This document shows, in pieces, positions 35,201 to 44,466 of a DNA stretch of 64,000 nt. A program made the position numbers and the translations under genes. This DNA is from Sphingomonas sp. PP-F2F-G114-C0414. Its GTDB lineage: Bacteria > Pseudomonadota > Alphaproteobacteria > Sphingomonadales > Sphingomonadaceae. The stretch lies in NCBI RefSeq assembly GCF_003688595.1, contig NZ_RCWT01000010.1:1-64000 (forward strand), written 5' to 3'. The notes under the pieces are model-generated. The model did no database searches and was not told the DNA's origin. It saw only the letters and a program-made list of their open reading frames with translations. Within the stretch, counting starts at the first letter, position 1. Each line of letters opens with the position of its first letter.

Positions 35201-36039
35201 GCGTTCCGGGTGCAGCGAAAGGCTCGCCCGTGAGAGTGGCGACGGCGGCGGCTGCCGGCTTGGCGATGGCCGCGCTGGTCGTCGGTCTCGGGCCCCAGCT
35301 GATCGCCGCGTCAGGACTGATCGGGGCGGACGGGGTCTACGGCGAGACCGTGTTCACGCTGGCGATCTTCGTGCCGCTGCTCGTGATGGCGATCGTCGGC
35401 GGTCGATTGACGGGGATCGCGACGTTGAACCTTGGCAAGCGTCCGGGCGTGACGCTAGCGCAGGGTGCAGCGATCGGTCTCGGCGGCCTGTTGCTCGCGG
35501 TTGGCTACGCGGCGATCGCAGGAACGCTCGTTCGGGGCGCGGGAGCGCCGCTGTCGGTCGCGTCGCTGGTGATCGGGGCGGTCGTCGTCCTGGTCCAGGT
35601 CAGTGCGGAGGAAGCCTATTTTCGCGGCTGGCTCCAGCCTCTGGTCGCGACCGCCTGGGGGATGCGGATCGCAGTGCCGGTGGTCGCGATCGGCTTTGCC
35701 CTTCTCCACGTGGCGGGCGGCCTGCGCGGACCGATCGAACTGCTCAACCTGTTTGTTGGCGGGCTGGTGTTCGGCATCCTGGCAGCGCGCGGTGCCGGGC
35801 TGGCCGGTGCGATCGGCGCGCATCTGGCGTGGAATGGTGCGGAGCAGCTCGGGTTCGGGCTCGATCCCAATCCGGGTATCGGTGGCTATGGCGCGCTGGT
35901 CGATTACGATCTGGTCGGCAAGGCATTGTGGGGGGGATCGGACGCCGGGCTGAACGCGAGCGTCGCCATGACGATCGGCCTCCTTTCGCTGTTGGTGCCG
36001 CTGGTCCTACTGTCTCGCCGTCGTCCCACACAATCCTGA
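35197..36039 (+). CDS. CPBP-family intramembrane glutamic endopeptidase
   Basis: A 280-residue polytopic inner-membrane protein with about eight hydrophobic segments. The CPBP (CAAX protease / bacteriocin-processing) motifs are intact: EEAYFRGW gives Glu138, Glu139 and Arg143; LLHVAGG gives His171; GAHLAWNGAEQ gives His209 and Asn213. Its ATG overlaps the CHAT gene stop (35197-35200), so it is co-translated with the CHAT lipoprotein. Members cleave membrane-embedded peptides and sometimes confer self-immunity to peptide toxins. Its role here could be signal-peptide clearance, activation of the CHAT system or protection. It is convergent with the M23 gene, 20 bases away. Confidence 0.88.
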   Translation: MSVPGAAKGSPVRVATAAAAGLAMAALVVGLGPQLIAASGLIGADGVYGETVFTLAIFVPLLVMAIVGGRLTGIATLNLGKRPGVTLAQGAAIGLGGLLLAVGYAAIAGTLVRGAGAPLSVASLVIGAVVVLVQVSAEEAYFRGWLQPLVATAWGMRIAVPVVAIGFALLHVAGGLRGPIELLNLFVGGLVFGILAARGAGLAGAIGAHLAWNGAEQLGFGLDPNPGIGGYGALVDYDLVGKALWGGSDAGLNASVAMTIGLLSLLVPLVLLSRRRPTQS

Positions 36040-36059
36040 ACCTCAGTTGGACCTGAGCG

Positions 36060-37517
36060 TCAGTTGGCGGCGCTTCGACGGGCATCGACGCGGTCGCGCA
36101 GGGCGTCGAACGCCTTCAGCGCCGCACCGGTCAGGGTCTCGCTGCTCTTGCCCATCTGGAGTGCGAGCGGATCGGTCGGCTGGCCGTCGATATGTACCTC
36201 ATAGTGGAGATGCGGCCCGGTCGAGCGGCCGGTGGTGCCGACCTCGCCGATCTGCCGCCCTTGCACGACGCGTGCGCCCGCGATGATGCCGGGCAGGATC
36301 CGGTTCATGTGGAGGTAGAGCGTCTCCCAGCCATTGTCGTGGCGCAGCTTCACGAAATTACCGTTGGGCCCCTTCAAGCCGGCGAACTCGACCACCGCAT
36401 CGCCCGAGGCGAAGATCGGCGTTCCGGTGGGCGCGGCGAAATCGGTACCGCGGTGCAGCTTCATGAAGCCGAGCACGGGATGTTCGCGCATACCGAACGG
36501 CGACGATATCCGCGCGCCGTCGATCGGCGTCCGCATCAGCGTGCGGACCGTACTGCGACCATTGGCGTCGTACCATTTCGGCCCGGTCGCATCCTTTTGC
36601 CCCGGTGCACCCTTCTGCCCCGGCGGCGCGAATCGATATAGCGCACGCGATTTTGCGGCGGTCTCGAGCGAGGCGTAGACGAGGACCGGGACGCCGACCG
36701 GGTTTCCCGCCGCATTGTAGCGCTGCTCGAACCCCGCCTCGAAGATGTCGCCGGGCGCGACTTCGCGCTGGAGATCGAAATCGAACGCGAAGGCGTTGGC
36801 GAAGTCGCTGACGAGCGTGTCGTTGATCCCCGCCGCGACTGCCGCGCTGTAGAAATCGCGCGCATCGAGCTCGCCGCGGACGATCGTCAGCCGCTGCACC
36901 AGATGCGCGGACAGGATCTGCTGCGTGAAGCCGCCGGCACCGCGCGCCAACGCGATTCCCGCGCCGTCTTCGCGGGTGGCGTCGAGATGGATGAGATGGC
37001 CGGACTCGATATCGAACACGAGGCGGACGTCGTCGCTCCCCGCACCCAGCGGACCGCGCGCGCGTGTCGCGGCGTCGTTGGCTTCGGTCGCGTCGACCCC
37101 TGCCGCGACGAGGCTCGGGCCGATCGCGTCGGCACCGGCGACGGTCAGGATGCGACGACTGGCGGCAACCGCGGTGGGGTTCGCGGGCGCCGTGGTTGCT
37201 GCGACCGATTGCGGTCCCGGTGCGGGCTGGCGATCCAGCATCGCCCAGACCGCGCCACCCGACGCGATGGCGAAACCCGCCAGGATCGCCGGAGCGAACT
37301 GTGCTACCGCCTTGGGGAAGGCGTGCGCCGGCGCTGGCGACAGTGGCGTCGGCTGTTGTTCCGGCGCGGGCCGAGGATCGCTTTTTCCCCAGCTTCGCGG
37401 ATCGAACGAGGGGGACTGGGGCGTCGACCTGGGCGGCGGCACGGGCGGCGCAGTTGGTCGGCCTATATCCCAGCTTCGGGGATCGAACGACAGGTCGTCA
37501 TCGTCGCTGTCGTTCAA
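36060..37517 (-). CDS. membrane-anchored M23 metallopeptidase (MepM-like) in the T6SS locus
   Basis: A 485-residue single-pass protein. The cytoplasmic N-terminus carries a doubled motif, FDPRSWD (11-17) and FDPRSWG (38-44), in a Pro-rich stretch; one membrane helix spans about 72-94. The periplasmic part has a MepM/OapA-like region (NDTLVSDFANAFAFDFDL) and a full LytM domain: HRGTD gives His355 and Asp359, PHLHYEV gives His436 and His438. All zinc-site residues are present. A short collagen-like PGQKGAPGQK insert lies at about 299-309. It should open the murein, perhaps to let the T6SS membrane complex through. It is divergent from tssK. Confidence 0.88.
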   Translation of the reverse strand: MNDSDDDDLSFDPRSWDIGRPTAPPVPPPRSTPQSPSFDPRSWGKSDPRPAPEQQPTPLSPAPAHAFPKAVAQFAPAILAGFAIASGGAVWAMLDRQPAPGPQSVAATTAPANPTAVAASRRILTVAGADAIGPSLVAAGVDATEANDAATRARGPLGAGSDDVRLVFDIESGHLIHLDATREDGAGIALARGAGGFTQQILSAHLVQRLTIVRGELDARDFYSAAVAAGINDTLVSDFANAFAFDFDLQREVAPGDIFEAGFEQRYNAAGNPVGVPVLVYASLETAAKSRALYRFAPPGQKGAPGQKDATGPKWYDANGRSTVRTLMRTPIDGARISSPFGMREHPVLGFMKLHRGTDFAAPTGTPIFASGDAVVEFAGLKGPNGNFVKLRHDNGWETLYLHMNRILPGIIAGARVVQGRQIGEVGTTGRSTGPHLHYEVHIDGQPTDPLALQMGKSSETLTGAALKAFDALRDRVDARRSAAN

Positions 37518-37644
37518 TCCAAATCGCCTTCAAAACTGCGCGTGCAAAGAAAGTTATTGTCTGAAAGCCTCGCGGGCGCAATAACCGCAAGTGTTTCCTA
37601 GTGGCGCACCGTGTGCCCTGACGTAACGAAACGGGGGCGGATCA
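37518..37644. promoter_or_regulatory. divergent promoter region between the M23 peptidase and tssK
   Basis: This 127-base gap is less GC-rich than the flanking genes on its M23 side and must carry the start signals of both units. A G-rich ribosome site (GGGGGCGGA) stands just before the TTG of tssK. I saw no clear operator. Confidence 0.4.
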
Positions 37645-38985
37645 TTGGCTGGCAAGAACCGTGTCGCATGGCACGAAGGTATGTTCCTGCGGCCGCAGCA
37701 TTTTCAGGCGCAGGATCGGTTCATCGATGGCTTGATTCGGGCACGGGTCGATTCGGTTCGGCCTTGGCCATGGGGCCTCACCGAACTGGTCCTCGATGAG
37801 GATCTGGCGACGCTCGGCAAGTTCGGAGTCGTCCGCGCCTCCGGCGTGATGCCGGACGGAACGCCGTTTTCGATCCCCGACGACCTGCCGCCGCCGCCGC
37901 CGCTCGACGTGCCCGCCGATGCGCGCGACGCGATGATCGCACTCACCTTGCCAGCACAGCAGTCGGGCGCGGTTCAGTTCCGCGATGCCGAGGGCGGTGC
38001 GCTCGAGGCGCGCTTCCTAGTGTCGGAGGCGGAGGTGTCCGATACCTATTCGGACGATCGCACGTCGGAGCCGATCGAGTTCGGCAGCCCCAATCTCCGC
38101 TTCGGCGTGACCCGCGACCAGCTCTACGGTCGGGTCACGCTTGGCCTCGCGCGCGTTCGCGAGGTGCAGAACCGGCGGTTGATGTTCGACGACCGCTTCA
38201 TTCCGCCGACGCTCGACATCGCCGCCTCGCTGCGGTTGCGCGGTGCGCTCGCGGATATCGGTGGCCGTGCCGACCAGCGCGCCGAGGAACTCGCATTGCG
38301 CGCGGTCGAGGCGACCGATGGCGGATCGGACACGTTCGTCAGCTTCCTGCTGTTGCAGGCGCTGAACCGCTGGATCCCGGTGCTGGCGCATCTCCAGCAT
38401 TTGCCGACGGTGCATCCCGAACGACTGTATGAATCCTTCATCGCGATGGCGGGTGAACTCGCGACGCTGATCCGGCCCGAGCGGCGGCCGCCGCCGCTGC
38501 CGCGGTACGATCACGAGAATCCGCAGACCTGTTTCGAGCCGGTGATCGACCTGCTCCAGTCGATGCTGTCGGCGATGTTCGACCGGTCCGCGGTGCAGCT
38601 GCCGCTCGAGCAAGCGGGGCCGGGGGCGTACGTCTCGAAGATCACCGACCATAACCTGTTTCAGACTGGCTATTTCTATCTCGCGGTGTCGGCCGCGTCG
38701 CCGGTCGAGGAAATCCGCAGCATCTTCCCGTCGATCGCCAAGATCGGCACCGTCCAGAAGATGCGGCAGATCGTCGACTCCGCGCTGCCGGGCGTCCCGT
38801 TGCGGCATACCCCGACGCCGCCGCCGCAGATCCGCGTGCTGCCGGGGCATGTCTATTTTGAGCTGGATCGCGGCGTTCCCGACTGGCGCGATTTCGCCAC
38901 CGCGCCCGCGCTCGGTTTGCATGTCGCGGGTGATTGGCCGCAGCTCCGGATGGAGCTGTGGTGTGTGAAGCGAGCCGCAAGGTGA
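37645..38985 (+). CDS. tssK: T6SS baseplate-membrane connector TssK (ImpJ/VasE)
   Basis: A 446-residue TssK that joins the baseplate to TssL/TssM. The N-terminus is diagnostic (RVAWHEGMFLRPQHFQAQDRF), followed by LPPPPPLD and the receptor-binding C-terminal domain with YDHENPQTCFEPVIDLLQSML and VYFELDRG. The start appears to be TTG at 37645: family similarity begins immediately and no ATG lies nearby upstream. It opens the second T6SS half. The stop overlaps the GTG of tssL (GTGA at 38982). Confidence 0.95.
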   Translation: MAGKNRVAWHEGMFLRPQHFQAQDRFIDGLIRARVDSVRPWPWGLTELVLDEDLATLGKFGVVRASGVMPDGTPFSIPDDLPPPPPLDVPADARDAMIALTLPAQQSGAVQFRDAEGGALEARFLVSEAEVSDTYSDDRTSEPIEFGSPNLRFGVTRDQLYGRVTLGLARVREVQNRRLMFDDRFIPPTLDIAASLRLRGALADIGGRADQRAEELALRAVEATDGGSDTFVSFLLLQALNRWIPVLAHLQHLPTVHPERLYESFIAMAGELATLIRPERRPPPLPRYDHENPQTCFEPVIDLLQSMLSAMFDRSAVQLPLEQAGPGAYVSKITDHNLFQTGYFYLAVSAASPVEEIRSIFPSIAKIGTVQKMRQIVDSALPGVPLRHTPTPPPQIRVLPGHVYFELDRGVPDWRDFATAPALGLHVAGDWPQLRMELWCVKRAAR

Positions 38986-40430
38986 GCGTCGAGGACGGAA
39001 ATGGCGGCAAGACCGTCTTTCGCCCGTCGCCGCTTCAGGGTCTGAAGCAGGGCGCGTCCCCGCCGCCGCCACCGGCGCCGTCATTCCCGCCGCCGCCATT
39101 CGCGCCAGCCGGGGGCGGTGGGCCAGCGGGGTTTCCGCCTGCCGATCCGGGCTATGGCACGCCGCCGCCATTGTCGCGGACTGGTATGCCGTCGACCGGA
39201 GGCGGCCTCGCCCCGTCGCGGCTGGCCGAGGACGATGTGCCGCTGCCGGCGACACCGCGGGTCGTGCGCAACATCATGTTGGCGGAAGCCGAGCCAGTGC
39301 TCGCGCTGGTAGCGAGCGTGCGCAGCGGGCGGGTGCGGCTGGCGATGCCCGAGTTCCACCGGCAGGCGAGCCAGGCGATCGCGCGGTTCGACCAGGCGAT
39401 CGCGCCGCATTATTCGGAGGAAATGCGCCAGCGTGCCAAATACGCGGTCTGCGCCACCACCGACGACGTCGCGCAGAACCTGCCGGCGATCGGCACCGAC
39501 GGCGCCGAATGGGCGCGCCGCTCGATGGTCGTGCAGTTCTTCCAGGAGAATATCGGCGGCGACCGGTTCTGGCAGCTGGTCGACGACATGCTGCGCGTCC
39601 CGAACGATAATTACGCGCTGATCGAGCTGTACCATGCCTGCCTCGCCGCTGGGTTCGAAGGCCGGTTCCGGGTCATGCCCGATGGCCGCCGTCGGCTGCA
39701 CGAGATCATGGCGCGGCTTCAGGGCGCGTTGCCACATGTCCGGTCGCAGTCCGCGACCGAGCTGTCGCCGCGCTGGCGGGGCGAGACCGCGCCGGTCGGC
39801 AAGCTCGGCTTCTGGAGCCTGATCGCGCTGGCGTCGGCGATCGCGGCGGGGCTGTTGCTGCTGGTGTTCATCGTGCTGCGCCTCATGCTGATGTCGAGCG
39901 GCGACACCCCCGGCCAGCGGCTCGGTGCGCTCCGGCCCGAGGCGCGGCTGACTCTGTCGCGGCCGGGTGGGGCGATCGCCACCGCGGACAGCGCGCAGGC
40001 GAGCAAGCTCAAGCGGTTCCTGGAGCCCGAGATCCGCGAAGGCTTGGTCGTCGTCGAGGAGGATGCGCAGACGGTGCGCGTCCGCACCACGGTGGGCCAG
40101 TTGTTCCGGTCGGGTTCCGACGTGCTGGAGCCGGGGCGTGAGCCGCTGTTCCACCGCATCGGCCGCGCGATCGAGGACGAGAAGGGCGATGTCCTCGTCG
40201 AAGGCCATGCCGACAGCGACCGGGTCGCGTCGCTCGCCTTCCCCGACAACATGGCGTTGTCGCAGGCGCGCGCGGAAACGGTCGGCGATATCGTCCGCAC
40301 CGAACTGAGCGAGACCGGGCGCGTCACCACCAAGGGGCTCGGCGACACCGTGCCGATCGCGAGCAACGACGATGCGGCAGGCAAGTCGCAGAACCGGCGC
40401 GTCGAGATCGTCGTGCCGCGGCGCTACTGA
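38982..40430 (+). CDS. tssL: T6SS inner-membrane protein TssL (DotU/ImpK) with C-terminal OmpA-like domain
   Basis: 482 residues starting at the GTG that overlaps the tssK stop. A Pro-rich N-terminal tail (about 20-75) leads to the cytoplasmic DotU domain (about 95-265: VRNIMLAEAEPVLALVASVR, YAVCATTDDVAQNLP, FQENIGGDRFWQLVDDMLR), one membrane helix (about 275-305), then a periplasmic OmpA-like peptidoglycan-binding domain (about 350-482: VLVEGHADSDRV, QNRRVEIVV). This extended TssL anchors the secretion complex to the wall by itself, which may offset the missing TssJ. An in-frame start upstream at 38934 would lie inside tssK and is not needed. tssM follows after a 14-base gap. Confidence 0.96.
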   Translation: MSVEDGNGGKTVFRPSPLQGLKQGASPPPPPAPSFPPPPFAPAGGGGPAGFPPADPGYGTPPPLSRTGMPSTGGGLAPSRLAEDDVPLPATPRVVRNIMLAEAEPVLALVASVRSGRVRLAMPEFHRQASQAIARFDQAIAPHYSEEMRQRAKYAVCATTDDVAQNLPAIGTDGAEWARRSMVVQFFQENIGGDRFWQLVDDMLRVPNDNYALIELYHACLAAGFEGRFRVMPDGRRRLHEIMARLQGALPHVRSQSATELSPRWRGETAPVGKLGFWSLIALASAIAAGLLLLVFIVLRLMLMSSGDTPGQRLGALRPEARLTLSRPGGAIATADSAQASKLKRFLEPEIREGLVVVEEDAQTVRVRTTVGQLFRSGSDVLEPGREPLFHRIGRAIEDEKGDVLVEGHADSDRVASLAFPDNMALSQARAETVGDIVRTELSETGRVTTKGLGDTVPIASNDDAAGKSQNRRVEIVVPRRY

Positions 40431-40444
40431 CAGGATATCCAGTG

Positions 40445-43400
40445 ATGCGGCGCTTTTTTGGCAATTGGTGGGCGGTGACGATCACCTGCGCGGTGCTGCT
40501 CGCGGCGTTGCTCGCGTTCGGCTTGCCGCTGTTCGTGAGCGCGATGCGGCCGCTTTGGGTGCGCATAGCGTGCGTCGTCGCGGTCGCGCTGATCTGGGGC
40601 CTCGCGGCGTTCCTGCGGCGGCGGCGAACGCGGCGCGCGGCGGATGCGATCGCGGCGGAACTCGCGGGTCCCAACGCGGTCGACGAGGAGGGCAAGGCGC
40701 TCGGCCAGCGGATGACCGAGGCGCTGTCACGGCTGAAGGGCGCGGCCGGCAAGCGGCGCGACTATCTCTATAAACAGCCCTGGTATGTGATCATCGGCCC
40801 GCCGGGATCGGGCAAGACCACCGCGTTGCTCAATTCGGGCTTGCGATTTCCGTTCGTCGAACAGGCGGTGCGCGGCGTCGGCGGGACGCGCAATCTCGAT
40901 TTCTGGTTCGCCGACGAGGCCGTGCTGGTCGACACCGCGGGGCGCTACACGACGCAGGACTCGGACCATGCGGTCGACTCCGCCGGGTGGAACGCGTTCC
41001 TGTCGCTGTTGCGGAAACATCGCCCGCTCCAGCCGATCAACGGCGTCATGGTCGCGATCGGCATCGACGAACTGGTCCGCAGCGATTGCGCGAAGATCGA
41101 TGCGCACGCGCGCGCGGTCCGTCGTCGGCTGGTCGAGCTGCGACGGACGCTGGAGGTCGCGGCGCCGGTCTATGTGGTGCTGACCAAGGCCGATCTGCTG
41201 GCAGGCTTCACCGAATTCTTCGACGACCTCGATGTCGAGGGTAGGCGGGCCGTGCTCGGCAGCACGCTCACCTTCGGCGACGGCCGCGCGAATGCCGAGA
41301 CGCTGGCGAAGGCGTTCGACGAGATCGCGCAGGCGATCGCCGACCGTCAGGCCAAGCGGCTGTTCGACGAGAGCGACCCGCGCCGCCGTGCGCTGATGCT
41401 CGGGCTGCCCGCGCAGATGCGCTCGCTGCGGGCACGACTGATGCGGTTCCTCGACGGAGCGTTCGTGTCGGGCGACGAGCCCGGCGGCGTCCTGCGCGGC
41501 TTCTATCTGACGAGCGGATTGCAGGAGGGCGCGCCGCTCGACCGGATCATGGCGAGCATGGCCGAGGTCTACGACCAGCCCGCCGCCGCATCGGGGTCCA
41601 GCGGGCGCGCGTATTTTCTCAACCGGTTGCTCGGCGAGCTGATGTTCCCCGAGGCGGGGCTGGTCAGCACCGACCCGCGGGCAAAGGCGCGGATGCGCAG
41701 CCGCCTGATCGGGACGATCGCCGGGCTGGGGATCGCCGTCGCGCTAGTGCTTGTCGCATGGGGCGTGAGCTATGCGCGCAACCGCAGTTTCCAGGCCGAT
41801 CTCGCGACCAAGGCGGGAGCAGCCGAGGCCCAACTCCGCGACGCCGGCGTCGATCTGCGCCAGGTCCGCGACGGCGATGCCGACCTGCGCGCGGCGCTGC
41901 CGGGGCTGAATGCGTTGCGCGCGCTGCCCCGCGGATACGCTGCGCGCGTCGCCGGCGGGCCACCGCTCGCGATGACCTTCGGCCTGTATCAGTCGAGCCT
42001 CAGCCGCGAGGCGGAGGAGACGTACCGCGAGGCTCTTCGCCGCGTGATGCTGCCGCGCCTGCTGCTGCGGCTGGAGACGGCGATGCGCACCGACGGCGCG
42101 GATCCGATGCGGCTGTACGAACCGCTCAAAGTGTATCTGATGCTCGGCCAGCAGGGCCCGATGGATGCCAAGACGGTGCGGGCCTGGGTGACGAACGACT
42201 GGGCGACTCAGGTCTATCCGGGGGCGGACAGCCAGGGCGAGCGCGACCAGTTGGCGCAGCATCTCGATGCGCTGCTGGGCGATACCGACATGGCGAGCGT
42301 CTGGCCGAACCGGAAGCCGCCGCTCGACGGAGCGCTCGTCGCGCAGGCACGTGCGGCGGTGCAGACGCTGTCGCTCGCCGATCGCGCTTATGCGGTGCTG
42401 CGGCAGAAGGCGGCGAGCGCCGGCGCGCCGTGGGAGATGGCGAACATCCTGTCGCAGGGCGACGCGCTCGCCTTCGCCAATCCCAAGCAGGTGCTGACCG
42501 CGCGCATCCCGTATTTCTTCACGCGCGCCGGCTACGAGCGCGCGTACATGGTCGGGCTGGCCACGGTACAGCAGGACCTGAAGCGCGACCTGTGGGTGCT
42601 GGGCGGCGATGCCGGCAACGGCGGCGTTCGCGACGAGATGAGCAACGTCCGGCCGGGGGTCGCCGGTCTCTATGCCAAGGACTATATCGCCGCGTGGGAA
42701 GGCGTGCTGAAGACGTTGCAGCCCGGCCCGTATTTCCGCGATCCGGTCGCGTTCGGGGCGTTCACCAAGAGCCCGTCGCCGCTGAAGCGCGTGCTGCTCG
42801 AACTGCGCAAGAACACCATCTTCGAGGGCGGTGCGAAAGCGGGGCTGGCGCGGGCGACCCGCTATGGCCTGAATCGATCGCGCTTAGGGCGCTTTGCGCA
42901 GGAAGCGAACCGCGACCGGGCCTCCGGGATCGATGCGGGCGAGGAGATCGCCGCGTATTTCCAGCCGCTCCAGGATTATGCCGGGGACGGACGCGGATCG
43001 GCGCCGGTCGACGAGTTCGTCGCCGCGCTGAAAGAGGCGGGGCAGGCGGTGATGGCCGCGCAGTCTGTCGGCGGCGGCGGCGGTGCGGATGCCACGCAGG
43101 CGGGCATGGCGACGGCGATGGCGTCGGTGAAGGCCGCCGCAGCCGGCGCGCCACCGCAGTTGCAGGGGTTCGTCTCGAGCGCGACCGGTGGCGGCGCGTC
43201 GGCGCAGATCGGCGCGGCGAAGGGCGCGATCGCGGATGCCTATGCGCAGACCGTCCTGCCGGCCTGCAAGGAGGTTGCCCAGGAGCACTACCCTTTCTTC
43301 GCGGCGTCGGCGCAGGATGCGTCGATGGTTGATGCGCTGCGCGTGTTCGGGATGGGCGGCGTCATCGACGGCTTCGTCCAGACGCGGCTGAAGGCGCTGA

Positions 43401-43942
43401 TGCAGACCGATGGCCCCGTCTGGCGCTGGCGCAGCGAGGACCCGATCACCGCGTCGCTCAACCCGTCGAGCCCGGAGGCGTTCGCCAAGGCGGGGCAGCT
43501 GCGCGACCTGCTCGTCGGCGGCTTGCCGATCAAGATTTCCGTCGCGAGCTTCGGCAGCGACGTCGGCATGGTCGAAGTGGCGAGCGGCGGCACGCGCTAT
43601 CGCTTCACGCCGTCGATCAACGGTGCCAAGCCGTTGCTGTGGTCGGCGAGCGGTGGCCTGCCCGAAGCGTCGGTTGTCCTCTATCGCCCCGGCCCGGCGC
43701 AGGCCGATCCGACCAGCGAGCCCAAGCCCGGCGCCGAGATCGCGCATTGGAACGCCGAGGGCCCCTGGGCGCTGTTCCGGGTGATGGACAAGGCCGACAA
43801 GCAGAATGCCGGGCAGCGGGCGATCAAGGCGCGGTTCGGCGACGGCGGCGGTGCGGCGACGTTGCTGGTCGGGCTGCCGAGCGACCGCAACCCGTTCAGC
43901 CGCGGTGGCCTGTGGTCGTTCCGCTGCCCCGGTGCGCTGTGA
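40445..43942 (+). CDS. tssM: T6SS inner-membrane core protein TssM (IcmF/ImpL/VasK)
   Basis: A 1165-residue IcmF homologue. Two N-terminal membrane helices (about 8-56) are followed by a cytoplasmic NTPase domain with intact Walker A IIGPPGSGKTTALLNSG (about 115-131), a third membrane helix at about 420-440 (IGTIAGLGIAVALVLVAWGV), and a long periplasmic domain ending in the IcmF C-terminal beta domain. The ATG at 40445 is preceded by AGGA; a GTG three bases earlier is possible. It forms the trans-envelope channel with TssL. The stop overlaps the tagF GTG (GTGA, 43939). Confidence 0.97.
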   Translation: MRRFFGNWWAVTITCAVLLAALLAFGLPLFVSAMRPLWVRIACVVAVALIWGLAAFLRRRRTRRAADAIAAELAGPNAVDEEGKALGQRMTEALSRLKGAAGKRRDYLYKQPWYVIIGPPGSGKTTALLNSGLRFPFVEQAVRGVGGTRNLDFWFADEAVLVDTAGRYTTQDSDHAVDSAGWNAFLSLLRKHRPLQPINGVMVAIGIDELVRSDCAKIDAHARAVRRRLVELRRTLEVAAPVYVVLTKADLLAGFTEFFDDLDVEGRRAVLGSTLTFGDGRANAETLAKAFDEIAQAIADRQAKRLFDESDPRRRALMLGLPAQMRSLRARLMRFLDGAFVSGDEPGGVLRGFYLTSGLQEGAPLDRIMASMAEVYDQPAAASGSSGRAYFLNRLLGELMFPEAGLVSTDPRAKARMRSRLIGTIAGLGIAVALVLVAWGVSYARNRSFQADLATKAGAAEAQLRDAGVDLRQVRDGDADLRAALPGLNALRALPRGYAARVAGGPPLAMTFGLYQSSLSREAEETYREALRRVMLPRLLLRLETAMRTDGADPMRLYEPLKVYLMLGQQGPMDAKTVRAWVTNDWATQVYPGADSQGERDQLAQHLDALLGDTDMASVWPNRKPPLDGALVAQARAAVQTLSLADRAYAVLRQKAASAGAPWEMANILSQGDALAFANPKQVLTARIPYFFTRAGYERAYMVGLATVQQDLKRDLWVLGGDAGNGGVRDEMSNVRPGVAGLYAKDYIAAWEGVLKTLQPGPYFRDPVAFGAFTKSPSPLKRVLLELRKNTIFEGGAKAGLARATRYGLNRSRLGRFAQEANRDRASGIDAGEEIAAYFQPLQDYAGDGRGSAPVDEFVAALKEAGQAVMAAQSVGGGGGADATQAGMATAMASVKAAAAGAPPQLQGFVSSATGGGASAQIGAAKGAIADAYAQTVLPACKEVAQEHYPFFAASAQDASMVDALRVFGMGGVIDGFVQTRLKALMQTDGPVWRWRSEDPITASLNPSSPEAFAKAGQLRDLLVGGLPIKISVASFGSDVGMVEVASGGTRYRFTPSINGAKPLLWSASGGLPEASVVLYRPGPAQADPTSEPKPGAEIAHWNAEGPWALFRVMDKADKQNAGQRAIKARFGDGGGAATLLVGLPSDRNPFSRGGLWSFRCPGAL

Positions 43943-44466
43943 CGGGAACCGCGCGATTGTTTGGCAAACTGCCCGCGCATGGCGACTTCGTGTCGCGCGG
44001 CTGGCGTGCGGATGAGCGGGAGGCGCTCGATGCCTGGCTGTCGACGTCGCTGGCCGACGCGCGGACGCTGCACGGTGCGGCGTTCGAAGAGCGGTTCGAC
44101 AGCGCGCCGCCGTGGCGCTGCGTCCTCGACGTCGTCGAAGGTGGCCTGTCGGGTGCGCTCGCGGCCTCGCAGGATGCGGTCGGGCGACGCTTTCCGGTCT
44201 TCGTCGGGGTGACGGGAGCAGCGGACGCTGCGATAGCGGAGGCGTGCGAGGGCTTGCTGTACGACGCGATCGCCGGGGGCTGGACCGCCGATGCGCTGGT
44301 CGAGCAGGCAGACATGCTCATGGTCGCTCGAGAGCCGGCGGAACGATCCTGCCGGTGGTGGACGTTGGGCGGCGAGGCGTTCGCGCCCGGTGAGCGGTCC
44401 GCTGCGTATCCGGCCGACCTGATTCCCGCGATGCTGACCCCCGCCATATCGACGGTTGCGTCGTGA
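43939..44466 (+). CDS. tagF: T6SS post-translational repressor TagF
   Basis: A 175-residue TagF/ImpM-type protein. The opening GTARLFGKLPAHGDFVSRGW is the family hallmark, followed by LDAWLSTSLADAR and the SFPVFVGV-like segment (RRFPVFVGV). In studied systems TagF sequesters FHA protein and blocks T6SS firing independently of, or together with, PpkA-PppA signalling; the FHA protein here is TagH (1185-2732). GTG start overlaps the tssM stop, and its own stop overlaps the pppA GTG. It is at the short end of the family and is not fused to PppA as seen elsewhere. Confidence 0.93.
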   Translation: MTGTARLFGKLPAHGDFVSRGWRADEREALDAWLSTSLADARTLHGAAFEERFDSAPPWRCVLDVVEGGLSGALAASQDAVGRRFPVFVGVTGAADAAIAEACEGLLYDAIAGGWTADALVEQADMLMVAREPAERSCRWWTLGGEAFAPGERSAAYPADLIPAMLTPAISTVAS

